A DNA stretch of 64,000 nt from Scalesia atractyloides (Eukaryota > Streptophyta > Magnoliopsida > Asterales > Asteraceae), in contig CAMTDV010000003.1 of assembly GCA_947069175.1 (NCBI GenBank), forward strand, positions 81,197,978 through 81,261,977. Direction: 5' to 3'. The notes below the pieces were generated by a model. That model was not told the DNA's origin. It did no database searches and was given only the letters and a program-made list of their open reading frames with translations. The position numbers and the translations under genes are program-made. Shown here piece after piece: positions 11,866 through 22,164 of this stretch. Every line of letters begins with the position of its first letter. Position 1 is the first letter of the stretch.

Positions 11866-11956
11866 GGTTCAATGCAATTAAAATCCTTTTTAAAAATAAA
11901 TGATTTTCGGATTAAGTTAAATAGTATATAAATATAATTAAAAACAGAAATATTTC

Positions 11957-12031
11957 GGGTTAGACACGTAGCTCAGTTGGTAGAGCTGCGTGCACGCGTA
12001 CGGGAGGTCACGGGTTCGAGTCTCACTCAGT
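11957..12031 (+). other. tRNA-like module D in the Tekay-1 5' LTR
   Basis: GGGTTAGACAC, then TAGCTCAGTTGG, a perfect match to the tRNA A-box, then GGGTTCGAGTC as B-box. The A-box lies in an extended hairpin CACGTAGCTC / GAGCTGCGTG (one G-T pair, loop AGTTGGTA), followed by the palindrome GCGTGCACGC. It is not a full cloverleaf: anticodon and acceptor stems do not form. It is nearly unchanged at 20096-20170 and at 61136-61212. Confidence 0.62.
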
Positions 12032-12053
12032 GTAATAATATTCACAATCGGAC

Positions 12054-12096
12054 CGGTCAACGGTCAACGGTCATGGTCAACGGTCAAAAGTCAACA
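12054..12096 (+). promoter_or_regulatory. GTCAA (W-box-like) cluster in the Tekay-1 LTR
   Basis: Five GTCAA cores, four within GGTCAA (reverse complement TTGACC), lie in about 43 bases directly after module D. TTGAC(C/T) is the W-box bound by WRKY factors. The 3' LTR has four (20193-20221) and element K has six (61234-61287). Function is inferred from motif density only. Confidence 0.4.
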
Positions 12097-13129
12097 TTTT
12101 TTTTATTATTTTTATTTATTTATTTAATTTAAAAATCAATTAAATATACTTAAAAATAACGTTTTTAAAGTTAGAAAATAGCCTTAAACTCACAAAAATA
12201 TATCCAAAAATCCTATTAAAATTGTTAATAAAATCCACTTACTTACCGTACTTTTCGTTATTAATTAGGTTAGTTATTCCTCGTCGATCAATCCTCTAAA
12301 CTCGTGCGCATTCAACATCATCCACCGAACGCACCCAATGTGAGTGAATCTCTACTAATTCCCCGTTTTAATCACATTTTGGGGTGTATCATGTGTCGCG
12401 ATTATTTATTTAAATTAAACACTTGTGCATTCATCATATTCATGATCAAATGTGTTGCCAATATCTATCTATTGTTTGTGTGGTTAATGTTTAGATTAAA
12501 GTTATCATTTTTAGTACATACATTATTATAGGCCGCCGCTCCCCATTACCTATGAGCGTGAGCTGTTCCCCATTACCTATGAGCGTGAACGAGGCGTTGC
12601 CAACATAAGATCGGCTCCGTTTGATTGAGCCTTGATCTCACATACATCATCATAGGCCGTCCGTTCCCCATTACCTATGAGCGTGAACGAGACGTTGCCA
12701 ACATATACATTGTCATTCATATCATATACTCATGCAAGGTGTTTGTGATTGTTTGTTTACATTCGTTTGTTCATGTATGATTATTGCACAATTTTCCATA
12801 TTAACTACAATAAGAAATCAATAACAAATGTTTTTAACAAGGTTCACTCGCCAACTTTTGTTGACCCAAAATTCCCCATTTTTACACATGATACAGGTGA
12901 TCAAGTTGAAGCAAGAAACATATAGGGCGGCCTAGAAGAATAAACCAGTTTAGATTTTGGATTGTTCTAGTTAACTTTTCCTTTCCTTGTATTGTATGAA
13001 TTTGACTTGAAACTTTGAGATGTAATTTGAATTTAATAAATATGAAACATATTAGTAAACATCAGAGCTTTGGTGATAACCCAATTATGCCCCGACTCTT
13101 ATTCCGCTGCGGGTCGGGGTGTGACAGAT

Positions 13130-13142
13130 TGGTATCAGAGCC
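13130..13142 (+). other. Primer binding site of Tekay-1, tRNA-iMet type
   Basis: TGGTATCAGAGCC lies three bases after the LTR end and matches the initiator tRNA-Met complement. The identical arrangement occurs at 62337 in element K. Confidence 0.92.
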
Positions 13143-13934
13143 ATGACTATAGGGATATAGGATAGGTTATTAGACCCTTAGAGCCTATACTATAGTTGAT
13201 TAGAATTTTTAAATTGTTTGTGTGTTACATGCAAAATTCATGATGTTTATATGCTTTATGTTTATTGTTACATTCAATGTTATGCAAGCATGTTCATAAG
13301 TACATATTATTATACAATGCCTATCATGAATCATATTCTCATAACATATCATATTCATGGGAGCACACACCTCACAATTCATATGATTTTTACAACGATT
13401 TTTGTACTTTCAAATCACATCAAAGTGAGTTCTCATGACGGGCATGTAGTAACTGGAAGGGTACGAGTACCGGTAGTCGGAACGTCCTGTCTAGGCTTGG
13501 CATTCGTATAAATCCAAAATAAAGGGCCAGTTTGCCTACCTGGGGACTAACGATGAGAGTACGAAGGACCTATTAGGCCAAAGCATGCTATACCAAACGT
13601 CGTGTGAACTAACACCACTTTGAGTTGTCATTGTGTCTACACCTGGACACCCTCCGACCATACATCTCGCAAACATATTTTATGGTTTTCATTCGGGTGA
13701 TGCGAGTTTAAACCACCAATACCAATGTGAATCCTACTAAACCAATAGTCATGGGGGCCCACATGACTATACAGGCGATGGTATGGGGGACATTGGAGGC
13801 CCAAACATGAGCAAACCCAAGACATCCTATGGATGTAGTGCATTATTGATGATTATGTTATTTTATTATTTTAAACGACACATGACACCTAAACACTCCT
13901 TAAACTCACCATCTTCCTATGTATATTCCTGTAG
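13143..13934 (+). other. Tekay-1 untranslated leader
   Basis: About 790 bases between primer site and gag start, without a supported ORF. It is closely matched by 62350-63134 in element K, so it is a family-wide leader, the usual place for RNA packaging signals. That role is inferred. Confidence 0.6.
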
Positions 13935-15090
13935 ATGTCGGCTAGGCAGCTACGTGGAGGACGAAAGTCCGGAAGGTCAAACGAACGCTTGGCCACTCAA
14001 ATTGCAAAACAAATGGCCGCGGTGCTTCCTGATATTGTAATACAAGTCCAACAAGCTCTCACCGCAAATCCTATCAACCCACCCAATCAAGAGGATCAAA
14101 ACATCGACAACCCTCCCTCCAAGAAGTGCTCCTACAAACACTTCAAGTCTTGAGATCCCCCAAAGTATGAAGGGACCGAAGGTGTCACCGCTCTCCTCCA
14201 CTGGTTTGAGGAAATGGAAAACACCTTCCTAAATTGCGATTGTCCCGAGGATCGCAAGGTACGTTACACAACCAGGAGATTATTTGGGGTAGCCCTGACC
14301 TGGTGGAACACCGAGAAGGGTAAGAGAGGAGTTGAAGACGCTATGGCCTTAACGTGGGAAGAGTTAAGGGAAATAATGACAAAACGCTTCTGCCCAAGAA
14401 GCGAACTCAAGAAGTTGGAAGACGAATTCCACTCGCTGAAGCAAAAGGAACGATACCATACTTCCTACAACAAACGATTTCTTGAGCTGAACCAGATGGT
14501 TCCTAACTTGTTCACCCCAGTATACCGCTTGGTTGAACACTATATTCGAGGCCTCCCCTCGAAAATTCAAGACTCAGTTCTCAGTACTTCGCCTGCAACT
14601 CTCGAAGCTGCTATGGAATTAGCCACCGACTTACCGAGAATCGCATCAGAAACGGTAAATCAAGGAGGAGAAAAAGAAAGCCCCCGTTGAGGGCCAAACT
14701 TCAAACCATTCCACCTCCTCCTCAAAGTTTTCTAACAAGAGGAAACGAAATACCAAAAACTTTGCTGTCACCCAAACAAATTACCCTATCCCTGCTGCAC
14801 CCATTACTCAAGTTGCCCCTTCACCCGCACCATACAAAAGGCCATACTCCGGCCCCTACCCAAAATGCACCCGTTGCCCATACCATCACTCTCCCGAACA
14901 CCCCTGTCAATATTGCACCAGCTGTGGCCGTGCAGGTCACACCATCCAAACCTGCCACTCACTACAGCGAATGAACCGCAACCAACCCACAACCCAAACC
15001 CACCATCAAATAATGGGTCAAGCCCAATAACCCCTACTACTACCACCTACTCAACATACGGCCCAAACCTACTACCAACCCAACTACCCC
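13935..15090 (+). pseudogene. Tekay-1 gag, one in-frame stop and downstream frameshift
   Basis: Start ATG at 13935 (MSARQLRGGRKSGRS); the same start is seen at 63135 in element K. The frame has a TGA at 14151-14153, where K has TGC, then continues in frame to 14690 with the retrotransposon gag domain (ALTWWNTEKGKRG, SYNKRFLELNQMVP, HYIRGLPSKIQ). A frame change near 14665 is inferred from comparison with K. Beyond it another frame encodes a first zinc knuckle CTSCGRAGHTIQTC near 14917-14960. The second knuckle lies at the start of the next entry. Confidence 0.85.
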
Positions 15091-15783
15091 ATGATGCAAC
15101 CCATGCGGGCTTGCTACAATTGTGGAGACCCAAACCACTTTAGAAACACTTGCCCACGTTTGGTGAACATCATACATGCTCAAGCTCAAGCAAATCCGGT
15201 GAACCAAGCTAACCAAGCTCCTCCACCTGCTAAAGGAAGAGCTTTTAACATCAACGCCAACCAAGCAAGGGCCGACAACAACGTGGTTAACGGTACGTTT
15301 CTCATCAATGGTAGATATGCATCCATGTTATTTGATACTGGCGCGGATAAGAGTTTTGTGTCCTTAGAATTTGAACCTACCCTCAACCAAACTCGTGATA
15401 AACTTATGGAATCCATAACGGTGGAAGTTGCTGACGGAAAACCGGTCTCATTAAACTCCATTATCCGAAACTGTACTCTCACTCTAAATGATCACGATTT
15501 CCCAGTTTACCTCATTCCTATGAAGTTAGGAAGTTTCGACATTATAATTGGTATGGACTGGCTCAGCCAACATCATGCTGAAGTGGTATGCCGCGAAAAG
15601 TTCATTCGCATTCCTCTTGCAGACGGTCAAACCCTACTAATCTTTGGAGAAACCCCTTCGAAAGGACTCAAACTGATGTCCTGTCTTCAGGCCCGAAAAT
15701 ATCTCCGCAAGAATTATGTAGCATTTCTAACTCACGTTGTCAAGAGGGAAACAAAGAGAAGAAACTCGAAGATATACCCATAG
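15091..15783 (+). pseudogene. Tekay-1 zinc knuckle and aspartic protease
   Basis: Residues 8-21 form a perfect CCHC knuckle (CYNCGDPNHFRNTC). The protease active site is LFDTGADKSFVS, with the later IIGMDWLSQH motif marking the end of the protease fold. The protease cuts Gag-Pol in the particle. The frame is lost near 15780, just before the RT, so it is not joined to the polymerase. The first ATG is probably not a true start; the segment belongs to the gag-pol polyprotein. Confidence 0.85.
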
Positions 15784-17475
15784 TGAAAGAATTCCCGCAA
15801 GTCTTTCCCGACGACATCTCAGGACTTCCTCCCAAGAGAGAAGTCGAATTCCGCATTGATCTTATACCTGGCGCTACACTCGTCGCGAAATCTCCTTATA
15901 GGTTAGCCCCATCCGAAATGCAAGAGCTGGCCCGTCAATTACAAGAACTGACCGACAAAGGATTCATACATCCTAGTTCATCGCCTTGGGGTGCACCTGT
16001 TCTGTTTGTAAAGAAGAAAGATGGAACGTTTCGCATGTGTAGCGATTACAGAGAACTCAACAAATTAACGGTCAAGAACCGCTATCCATTACCTCGCATC
16101 GATGATCTTCTAGACCAACTCCAGGGTGCCACTTGTTTTTCAAAGATCGACCTTCGTTCCGGCTATCATCAACTCAGAGTACTTGAAGAAGACGTCCCAA
16201 AGACCGCCTTCCGAACTCGTTATGGTCACTATGAATTCATGGTCATGCCATTCGGTCTAACCAACGCTCCAGCCGTCTTCATGGATCTATTGAACAAAGT
16301 TTGCAAACCCTATCTCGATCGCTTTGTTATAGTCTTCATCGACGATATTCTCATTCACTCAAAGTCTAAGACTGATCATGAACGACACCTTCGACTCATC
16401 CTCACGCTCTTAAGAACAGAAAAGCTCTACGCTAAGTTCTCCAAATGCGAATTCTGGTTAAAAGAAGTGCAATTCCTTGGACATGTCGTCAATGACAAGG
16501 GAATACATGTCGACCCCTCAAAGATCAAAGCAGTGCAAGAATGGCAAGCGCCACGTACACCAACCGAAGTAAGATCTTTCCTTGGTTGGCTGGTTACTAT
16601 CGTCGTTTCATATCAAATTTCTCTCGTATCGCTGTACCACTCACGGCTTTGACACATAAAGGAAAACCCTTCATACGGGGACCTAAACAAGAAGAAGCCT
16701 TCCAAACCCTTAAGCAAAAGCTTTGTGACGCACCTATCCTCACACTCCCCGAAGGTTGTGATGACTTTGTAGCATATTGCGACGCATCAGGGCAAGGACT
16801 AGGCTGTGTATTAATGCAAAGGGGAAAAGTGATAGCCTATGCTTCTAGACAACTCAAAACTCATGAGAAGAACTACACTACCCACGACCTAGAACTTGGA
16901 GCCGTTGTGTTCGCTCTTAAGATATGGAGACATTACCTCTATGGTACCAAGTGTGAAATTTACACTGACCACAAGAGCCTCCAACATATCTTTAACCAAA
17001 AGGAGTTGAATATGAGGCAACGAAGATGGGTCGAACTTCTTAATGACTACGACTATGAAATTCGGTATCATCCTGGCAAAGCAAATGTGGTGGCCGATGC
17101 ACTTAGTCGAAAGGGTTATGCGAACTCCATTCGTCTTCTATGTTCGCAAATCATAACCAACATTAAAGATCAAATCCGAGAAGCTCAACATGTTTCCATA
17201 ACAGAATACGACATACGCAATGAGTTATCTTGTGGAGCAGAACTTAAACTCGAAACAAAATCTGACGGCATTCTGTATTATCTAGATCGCATATGGATTC
17301 CCGATCACAATAACCTTCGCGATACCCTTATGAAAGAGGCGCACAAAACACGATACTCTGTACACCCAGGAGCCGAGAAGATGTATCAAGACCTTCGATA
17401 CACCTACTGGTGGCCTGGCATGAAAAAAGGATATTGTTGTTTTTGTTTCCAAGTGCCTTACATGTTCTAAAGTGA
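15740..17475 (+). pseudogene. Tekay-1 reverse transcriptase, RNase H and integrase zinc domain
   Basis: RT motifs in order: SPYRLAPSEM, WGAPVLFVKKKDG, SKIDLRSGYHQLRV, MPFGLTNAPAVF, then the catalytic FIDDILIHS, all intact. A frameshift near 16590 moves to the second frame, which carries RNase H (YCDASGQGLGCVL, DLELGAVVFAL, TDHKSLQHI, VVADALSRKG). The integrase N-terminal zinc domain follows (TRYSVHPGAEKMYQDLRYTYWWPGM). Another frame break lies near 17440. The sequence is otherwise well preserved, so few lesions separate this copy from an intact polymerase. Confidence 0.9.
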
Positions 17476-17598
17476 AAGCTGAACATCAAAGACCCTCAGG
17501 ATTTCTAGTCCAACCTGAAATACCTGTATGGAAGTGGGAAAACATAACCATGGACTTCATTACCGGTTACCTCGCACTTCTGGTGGGTATGACACTAT

Positions 17599-18603
17599 AT
17601 GGTAATCATTGATCGTCTTACAAAATCAGCTCACTTCATTCCGATTCGCGAGGACTTCAAAAATGTGAAGTTAGCTCGTATCTACATCAGCGAAATCGTA
17701 AGCCGTCATGGTGTACCGTTAAGCATTATTTCAGATCGTGATGGTCGTTTCACTTCACGAACATGGCAAGCCGTACAAGCCGCTTTGGGTACACGATTAG
17801 ACCTCAGTACCGCTTATCATCCTCAAACTGATGGACAATCTGAACGCACCATTCAAACTCTTGAAGACATGCTTCGAGCATATGTCATAGACTTCAAAGG
17901 GAATTGGGACGCTCATCTACCATTAGTTGAATTTTCATACAACAACAGCTATCATTCAAGTATCGGCATGGCACCTTTCGAAGCGTTATATGGTCGTAAG
18001 TGCCGATCACCAATATGTTGGCATGAAATTGGAGAAGCTCAAATCACTGGTCCAGAATTAATACAAGAAACAACAGACAAGATCCATCAAATTCGAAACA
18101 ATCTTCTAGCGGCACAAAGTCGTCAAAAGAGTTATGCAGACAAACGACGAAAGCCCTTGGAATTTAACATTGGTGACCAAGTACTTTTAAAAGTATCGCC
18201 GTGGAAGGGAGTGGTTCGTTTTGGCCAAAAGGGCAAGCTAGCACCACGCTACGTAGGACCTTTCAAGATACTCGAAAAAGTAGGACCTGTAGCATACAAG
18301 CTTGACCTACCAGAGGAACTCAACAGGATTCATCCCACATTCCACATATCGAACTTGAAGAAGTGTCTCGCCGATGAAAATCTCCATATTCCTCTAGAAG
18401 ACATTCAAGTCGATGAATCTATGCATTTCATTGAAAGACAAGTAGAAATTATGGACTTCGGAGAGAAACGTTTAAGACGAAGCCGCATTCCAATTGTCAG
18501 GGTACGCTGGGAGTCGAAACGAGGACCTGAGTTTACTTGGGAACGTGAAGACTCAATGCGCGAGAAATACCCACATCTTTTTCCTGTTACCACTACTACT
18601 TAA
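17599..18603 (+). pseudogene. Tekay-1 integrase core and chromodomain-like C-terminus
   Basis: The frame begins inside the integrase core, after the first catalytic D, which lies in the broken stretch just upstream (MDFITG, about 17551). The second D (ISDRDGRFTS) and the E (PQTDGQSERTIQTL) are present. The GPY-like region (LAPRYVGPFKILEKVGPVAYKLDLP) is followed by a tail with the chromodomain pattern VRVRWESKRGPEFTWERED, which in this lineage may target integration to heterochromatin. It ends with TAA 35 bases before the 3' LTR. Confidence 0.88.
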
Positions 18604-18619
18604 ATTTCGGGATGAAATT

Positions 18620-18637
18620 TCTAAAAGTAGGGGATAC
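18620..18637 (+). other. Polypurine tract of Tekay-1
   Basis: AAAAGTAGGGGATA immediately precedes the 3' LTR and is purine-rich, the expected plus-strand primer. Confidence 0.7.
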
Positions 18638-21253
18638 TGTAACATCCGTCGAAAAACGGGTTTTCAAAACCCGCTTCGTTTATTTAACGAATATCAAGTT
18701 ATAAAATTTTGTTGCGTATTTATGATTAATTTTAATTTTAAACAATACATAATTAATAAACAAATTAGGATTTAAAAACAAAAAATGTTAAAAAGTGAAA
18801 AATAAGAAAATTAAAAATAAAACAAGGCTGCCGGGATTCGAACCCGGGTCAGCCGGGTCAGCCAATGACTTAACTCACACATCCAACCACTCCGCCACTT
18901 GTGTTCTTTAGTAATATATCAAAACAATTAATTCAAATATCAAATCTCGATTTCAAATCAGTCAACCGACGCGCCCAATTCGCAGTCGTCGGAAATCCCG
19001 ACGATTTCGCCAATTACTGTCGGTTTCTTGTGACTTAACGTGTATAATAACTCTTACATCGGTTATAACCGATGTCCAGTCCGCGACATCAGTCATAACC
19101 GCCGGAGAATTTTTGACCAACGAATCAAGTCGGTAATCAGACCCAATTCATCGATATTTTTCCCTATAAATACACACTCTAGCCTCTGATAATCTTTTCG
19201 CTCACAATCACACCAATTCTCGATGCAATTTCACTCGCCGGAATTTTTCTGCCATCACCGGACTTTCGCCGGAAAACCGAGACTCACATCAACACGGTAA
19301 ATACCTCGACTCTTTCTGTTTCAATCCGTTGTTAGACTGTTACTAACTTCAATCCAACAATCAGAATCAATCCCAGACGACATAGCCGGAATATTCAGCT
19401 CTCGCCGGAAAACCTCTGGAATTTCTAATCTCACGCTGTGAATCGGTATAATCATTCAAACTTCTGTTAATCCTTGTTTAGTACCCCACTTTCATAACTA
19501 ATCAAACAAAACTGTTAATTAATTCAATCAGAAGGAATACACAAATCAGAGCCGATGTTCATTGCCGGAATTCTGAAGAAATACAATTGATCGGTACATT
19601 CGTTTCCTGAATTCATTTTATTCATCACATTTCAACCAGTAGTATGTTCGATGAACGACTCAATCAAGAACAGTTGAAAAATCGTCGACTGAGCCTTTGA
19701 GCGAAGAAGACGAAGTCGACTGTGTATAATAAGATTAATTAAAATCAGATTAATAAACGGGTTAGAAACACAGTCCAGCGGTGGACTGTGTGCAAATAAC
19801 AAACACACGTCTCGAGTTCGATCCCTGCCCCAACCTCACTCTGTTAAACAAAAATGCTCTTTTTAACCGAACCGGGATAACTCACAGAATCATGTTAAGT
19901 ATAATCAAAACCGGAATATTAACCAGGTTAGACACATAGTCCAGCGGTGGACTGTGTGCAACACTAACTCGCACATCCCGGGTTCAAGACTGGTTGACGG
20001 CACCGGTTCAATGCAATTAAAATCCTTTTTAAAAATAAATGATTTTCGGATTAAGTTAAATAGTATATAAATATAATTAAAAACAGAAATATTTCGGGTT
20101 AGACACGTAGCTCAGTTGGTAGAGCTGCGTGCACGCGTACGGGAGGTCACGGGTTCGAGTCTCACTCAGTGCAATAATATTCACAATCGGACCGGTCAAC
20201 GGTCAACGGTCAAAAGTCAACATTTTTATTATTATTTTTATTTATTTATTTAATTTAAAAATCAATTAAATATACTTAAAAATAACGTTTTTAAAGTTAG
20301 AAAATAGCCTTAAACTCACAAAAATATATCCAAAAATCCTATTAAAATTGTTAATAAAATCCACTTACTTACCGTACTTTTCGTTATTAATTAGGTTAGT
20401 TATTCCTCGTCGATCAATCCTCTAAACTCGTGCGCATTCAACATCATCCACCGAACGCACCCAATGTGAGTGAATCTCTATTAATTCCCCGTTTTAATCA
20501 CATTTTGGGGTGTATCATGTGTCGCGATTATTTATTTAAATTAAACACTTGTGCATTCATCATATTCATGATCAAATGTGTTGCCAATATATATCTATTG
20601 TTTGTGTGGTTAATGTTTAGATTAAAGTTATCATTTTCAGTACATACATTATCATAGGCCGCCGCTCCCCATTACCTATGAGCGTGAGCTGTTCCCCATT
20701 ACCTATGAGCGTGAACGAGGCGTTGCCAACATAAGATCGGCTCCGTTTGATTGAGCCTTGATCTCACATACATCATCATAGGCCGTCCGTTCCCCATTAC
20801 CTATGAGCGTGAACGAGATGTTGCCAACATATACATTGTCATTCATATCATATACTCATGCAAGGTGTTTGTGATTGTTTGTTTACATTCGTTTGTTCAT
20901 GTATGATTATTGCACAATTTTCCATATTAACTACAATAAGAAATCAATAACAAATGTTTTTAACAAGGTTCACTCGCCAACTTTTGTTGACCCAAAATTC
21001 CCCGTTTTTACACATGATACAGGTGATCAAGTTGAAGCAAGAAACATATTGGGCGGCCTAGAAGAATAAACCAGTTTAGATTTTGGATTGTTCTAGTTAA
21101 CTTTTCCTTTCCTTGTATTGTATGAATTTGACTTGAAACTTTGAGATGTAATTTGAATTTAATAAATATGAAACATATTAGTAAACATCATGAGCTTTGG
21201 TGATAACCCAATTATGCCCCGACTCTTATTCCGCTGCGGGTCGGGGTGTGACA
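18638..21253 (+). repeat. 3' LTR of Tekay-1 (2616 bp)
   Basis: Starts TGTAACATCCG and ends GGTGTGACA. It has the same internal order as the 5' LTR: module A 18824-18903, TATA 19165-19172, B 19759-19835, C 19925-20003, D 20096-20170, GTCAA cluster, triple CCCCATTACC repeat. Differences from the 5' LTR include a 13-bp loss in the GTCAA cluster and a small indel near 19385. Confidence 0.93.
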
Positions 21254-22164
21254 TTAACCTTATTATCCAAGAAGTGGTCAACATTATAGTAGTAATACTC
21301 ATCAACCCCCATTGAGTCAAACCAAGCAATGCAGTTTATGGTCTCGAACGACATTACCATTTGCCCTCTTCCCATGTCACCCACCAGCTGCCATGTGTTT
21401 GGCGGGCCATCCTTATTAACGAACCTGAGTGAGGCCAACCACTCGCAAACAGCGGCCAAATATACCCGTGGTGTGATATCCTCACACAAATCCAACACTC
21501 TTTCCCAGCCGATTCTCTCAAACATTTGAACGATTCCAATCGTAAAAAACTCCTCCACGTTTAATGTGCGCTCCAGCACAGCCCATTCCGAATGGATGTA
21601 GACACTCCATTAACCATTTTCCACTTCCACAACTTAACCTCCAACCTCCTATCATTAAACCTTGAAAGAGATCTTCCTTTATTACTCTCCCATGGCTCAC
21701 CTACATTGCTATCTCATATTCTTTCCCATGCCCAATCTTGCATAAACACTCAATCATCGTTATCTTCCAACCCACTTAATTGCTCCCACTTCCTTGCCCT
21801 ATGCCCCGAAGACGATCCGGCTCCTGAAGATGAACCGGGACCCGGAATCTTGCTTCGCTTTCGGCTTGCCATATCTACAAGACATGAAACAAGGAAACAA
21901 TTAAACATGGCAAATTCCAACATTTAAACCCTGCTTCAAATTCAAACCAATTTAACTTCTTGATCATAGCATACAATGTTGAATCACACTTGTATGGTTA
22001 GACAATTTAACCGATTTAAATCTTCTAAATTTTGCACTTTTGTCAACACTTTTAACTCAAGTTTCCATGTTTTTAATCATAAGCATATAAGATCTTTAAC
22101 AAGATTCAACATTGTGTGTATGCTCAAACATGCAACTTAAACAATCATAAAAACATTACATATT
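21254..22164 (-). pseudogene. E1 env-like gene, N-terminal part, and upstream leader
   Basis: Minus-strand continuation of E1. The start is at 21872 (MASRKRSKIPG, basic and S/G-rich). The reading frame reaches the Tekay-1 insertion at 21259 through FTIGIVQMFERIGWERVL and YLAAVCEWLASLRFVN, the most conserved block shared with the copy at 25909-27748. The same frame is open on both flanks of the insertion. 21873-22164 is AT-rich leader matching the sequence near 27750-28040. The homology stops at 22164, where the family F LTR begins. Confidence 0.75.

Larger units (their letters stand above)
10504..13126 (+). repeat. 5' LTR of Tekay-1 (2623 bp)
   Basis: Starts TGTAACATC and ends GGTGTGACA. Contents in order: terminal hairpin CGGGTTTT-C-AAAACCCG (10523-10539), tRNA-like module A on the minus strand (10692-10770), TATA box (11033-11040), tRNA-like modules B, C and D (11621-12031), a GTCAA-rich cluster (12054-12096), and three copies of a CCCCATTACCTATGAGCG unit (12541-12688). 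Short ORFs such as 12304-12531 recur in the 3' LTR and are LTR sequence rather than genes. Confidence 0.93.
10499..21258 (+). mobile_element. Tekay-1: complete Tekay/Del-type chromovirus (Ty3/gypsy) with target duplication
   Basis: Two LTRs (10504-13126 and 18638-21253) flank gag, protease, RT, RNase H, integrase and a chromodomain-like tail, in Ty3/gypsy order. The five-base duplication TTAAC lies at 10499-10503 and 21254-21258. By eye the LTRs differ at roughly 30 substitutions plus a few indels over 2.6 kb, mostly transitions, so the insertion is recent relative to its neighbours. It splits the env-like ORF of E1. The ORFs carry one in-frame stop and a few frameshifts, so this copy is probably non-autonomous. 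The Tekay/Del assignment rests on domain order, LTR length and tail. Confidence 0.93.

Noticed and set aside
11957..12031. A functional tRNA gene
   Set aside because: A-box and B-box are good, but the acceptor and anticodon stems do not form, and the sequence repeats at fixed positions in three LTRs. I list it as a tRNA-like module instead. The same applies to 10692-10770.
12304..12531. A conserved 75-codon gene, repeated at 20430-20657
   Set aside because: The two copies are the 5' and 3' LTRs of one element, so the match is expected. No codon-level conservation is seen in element K.
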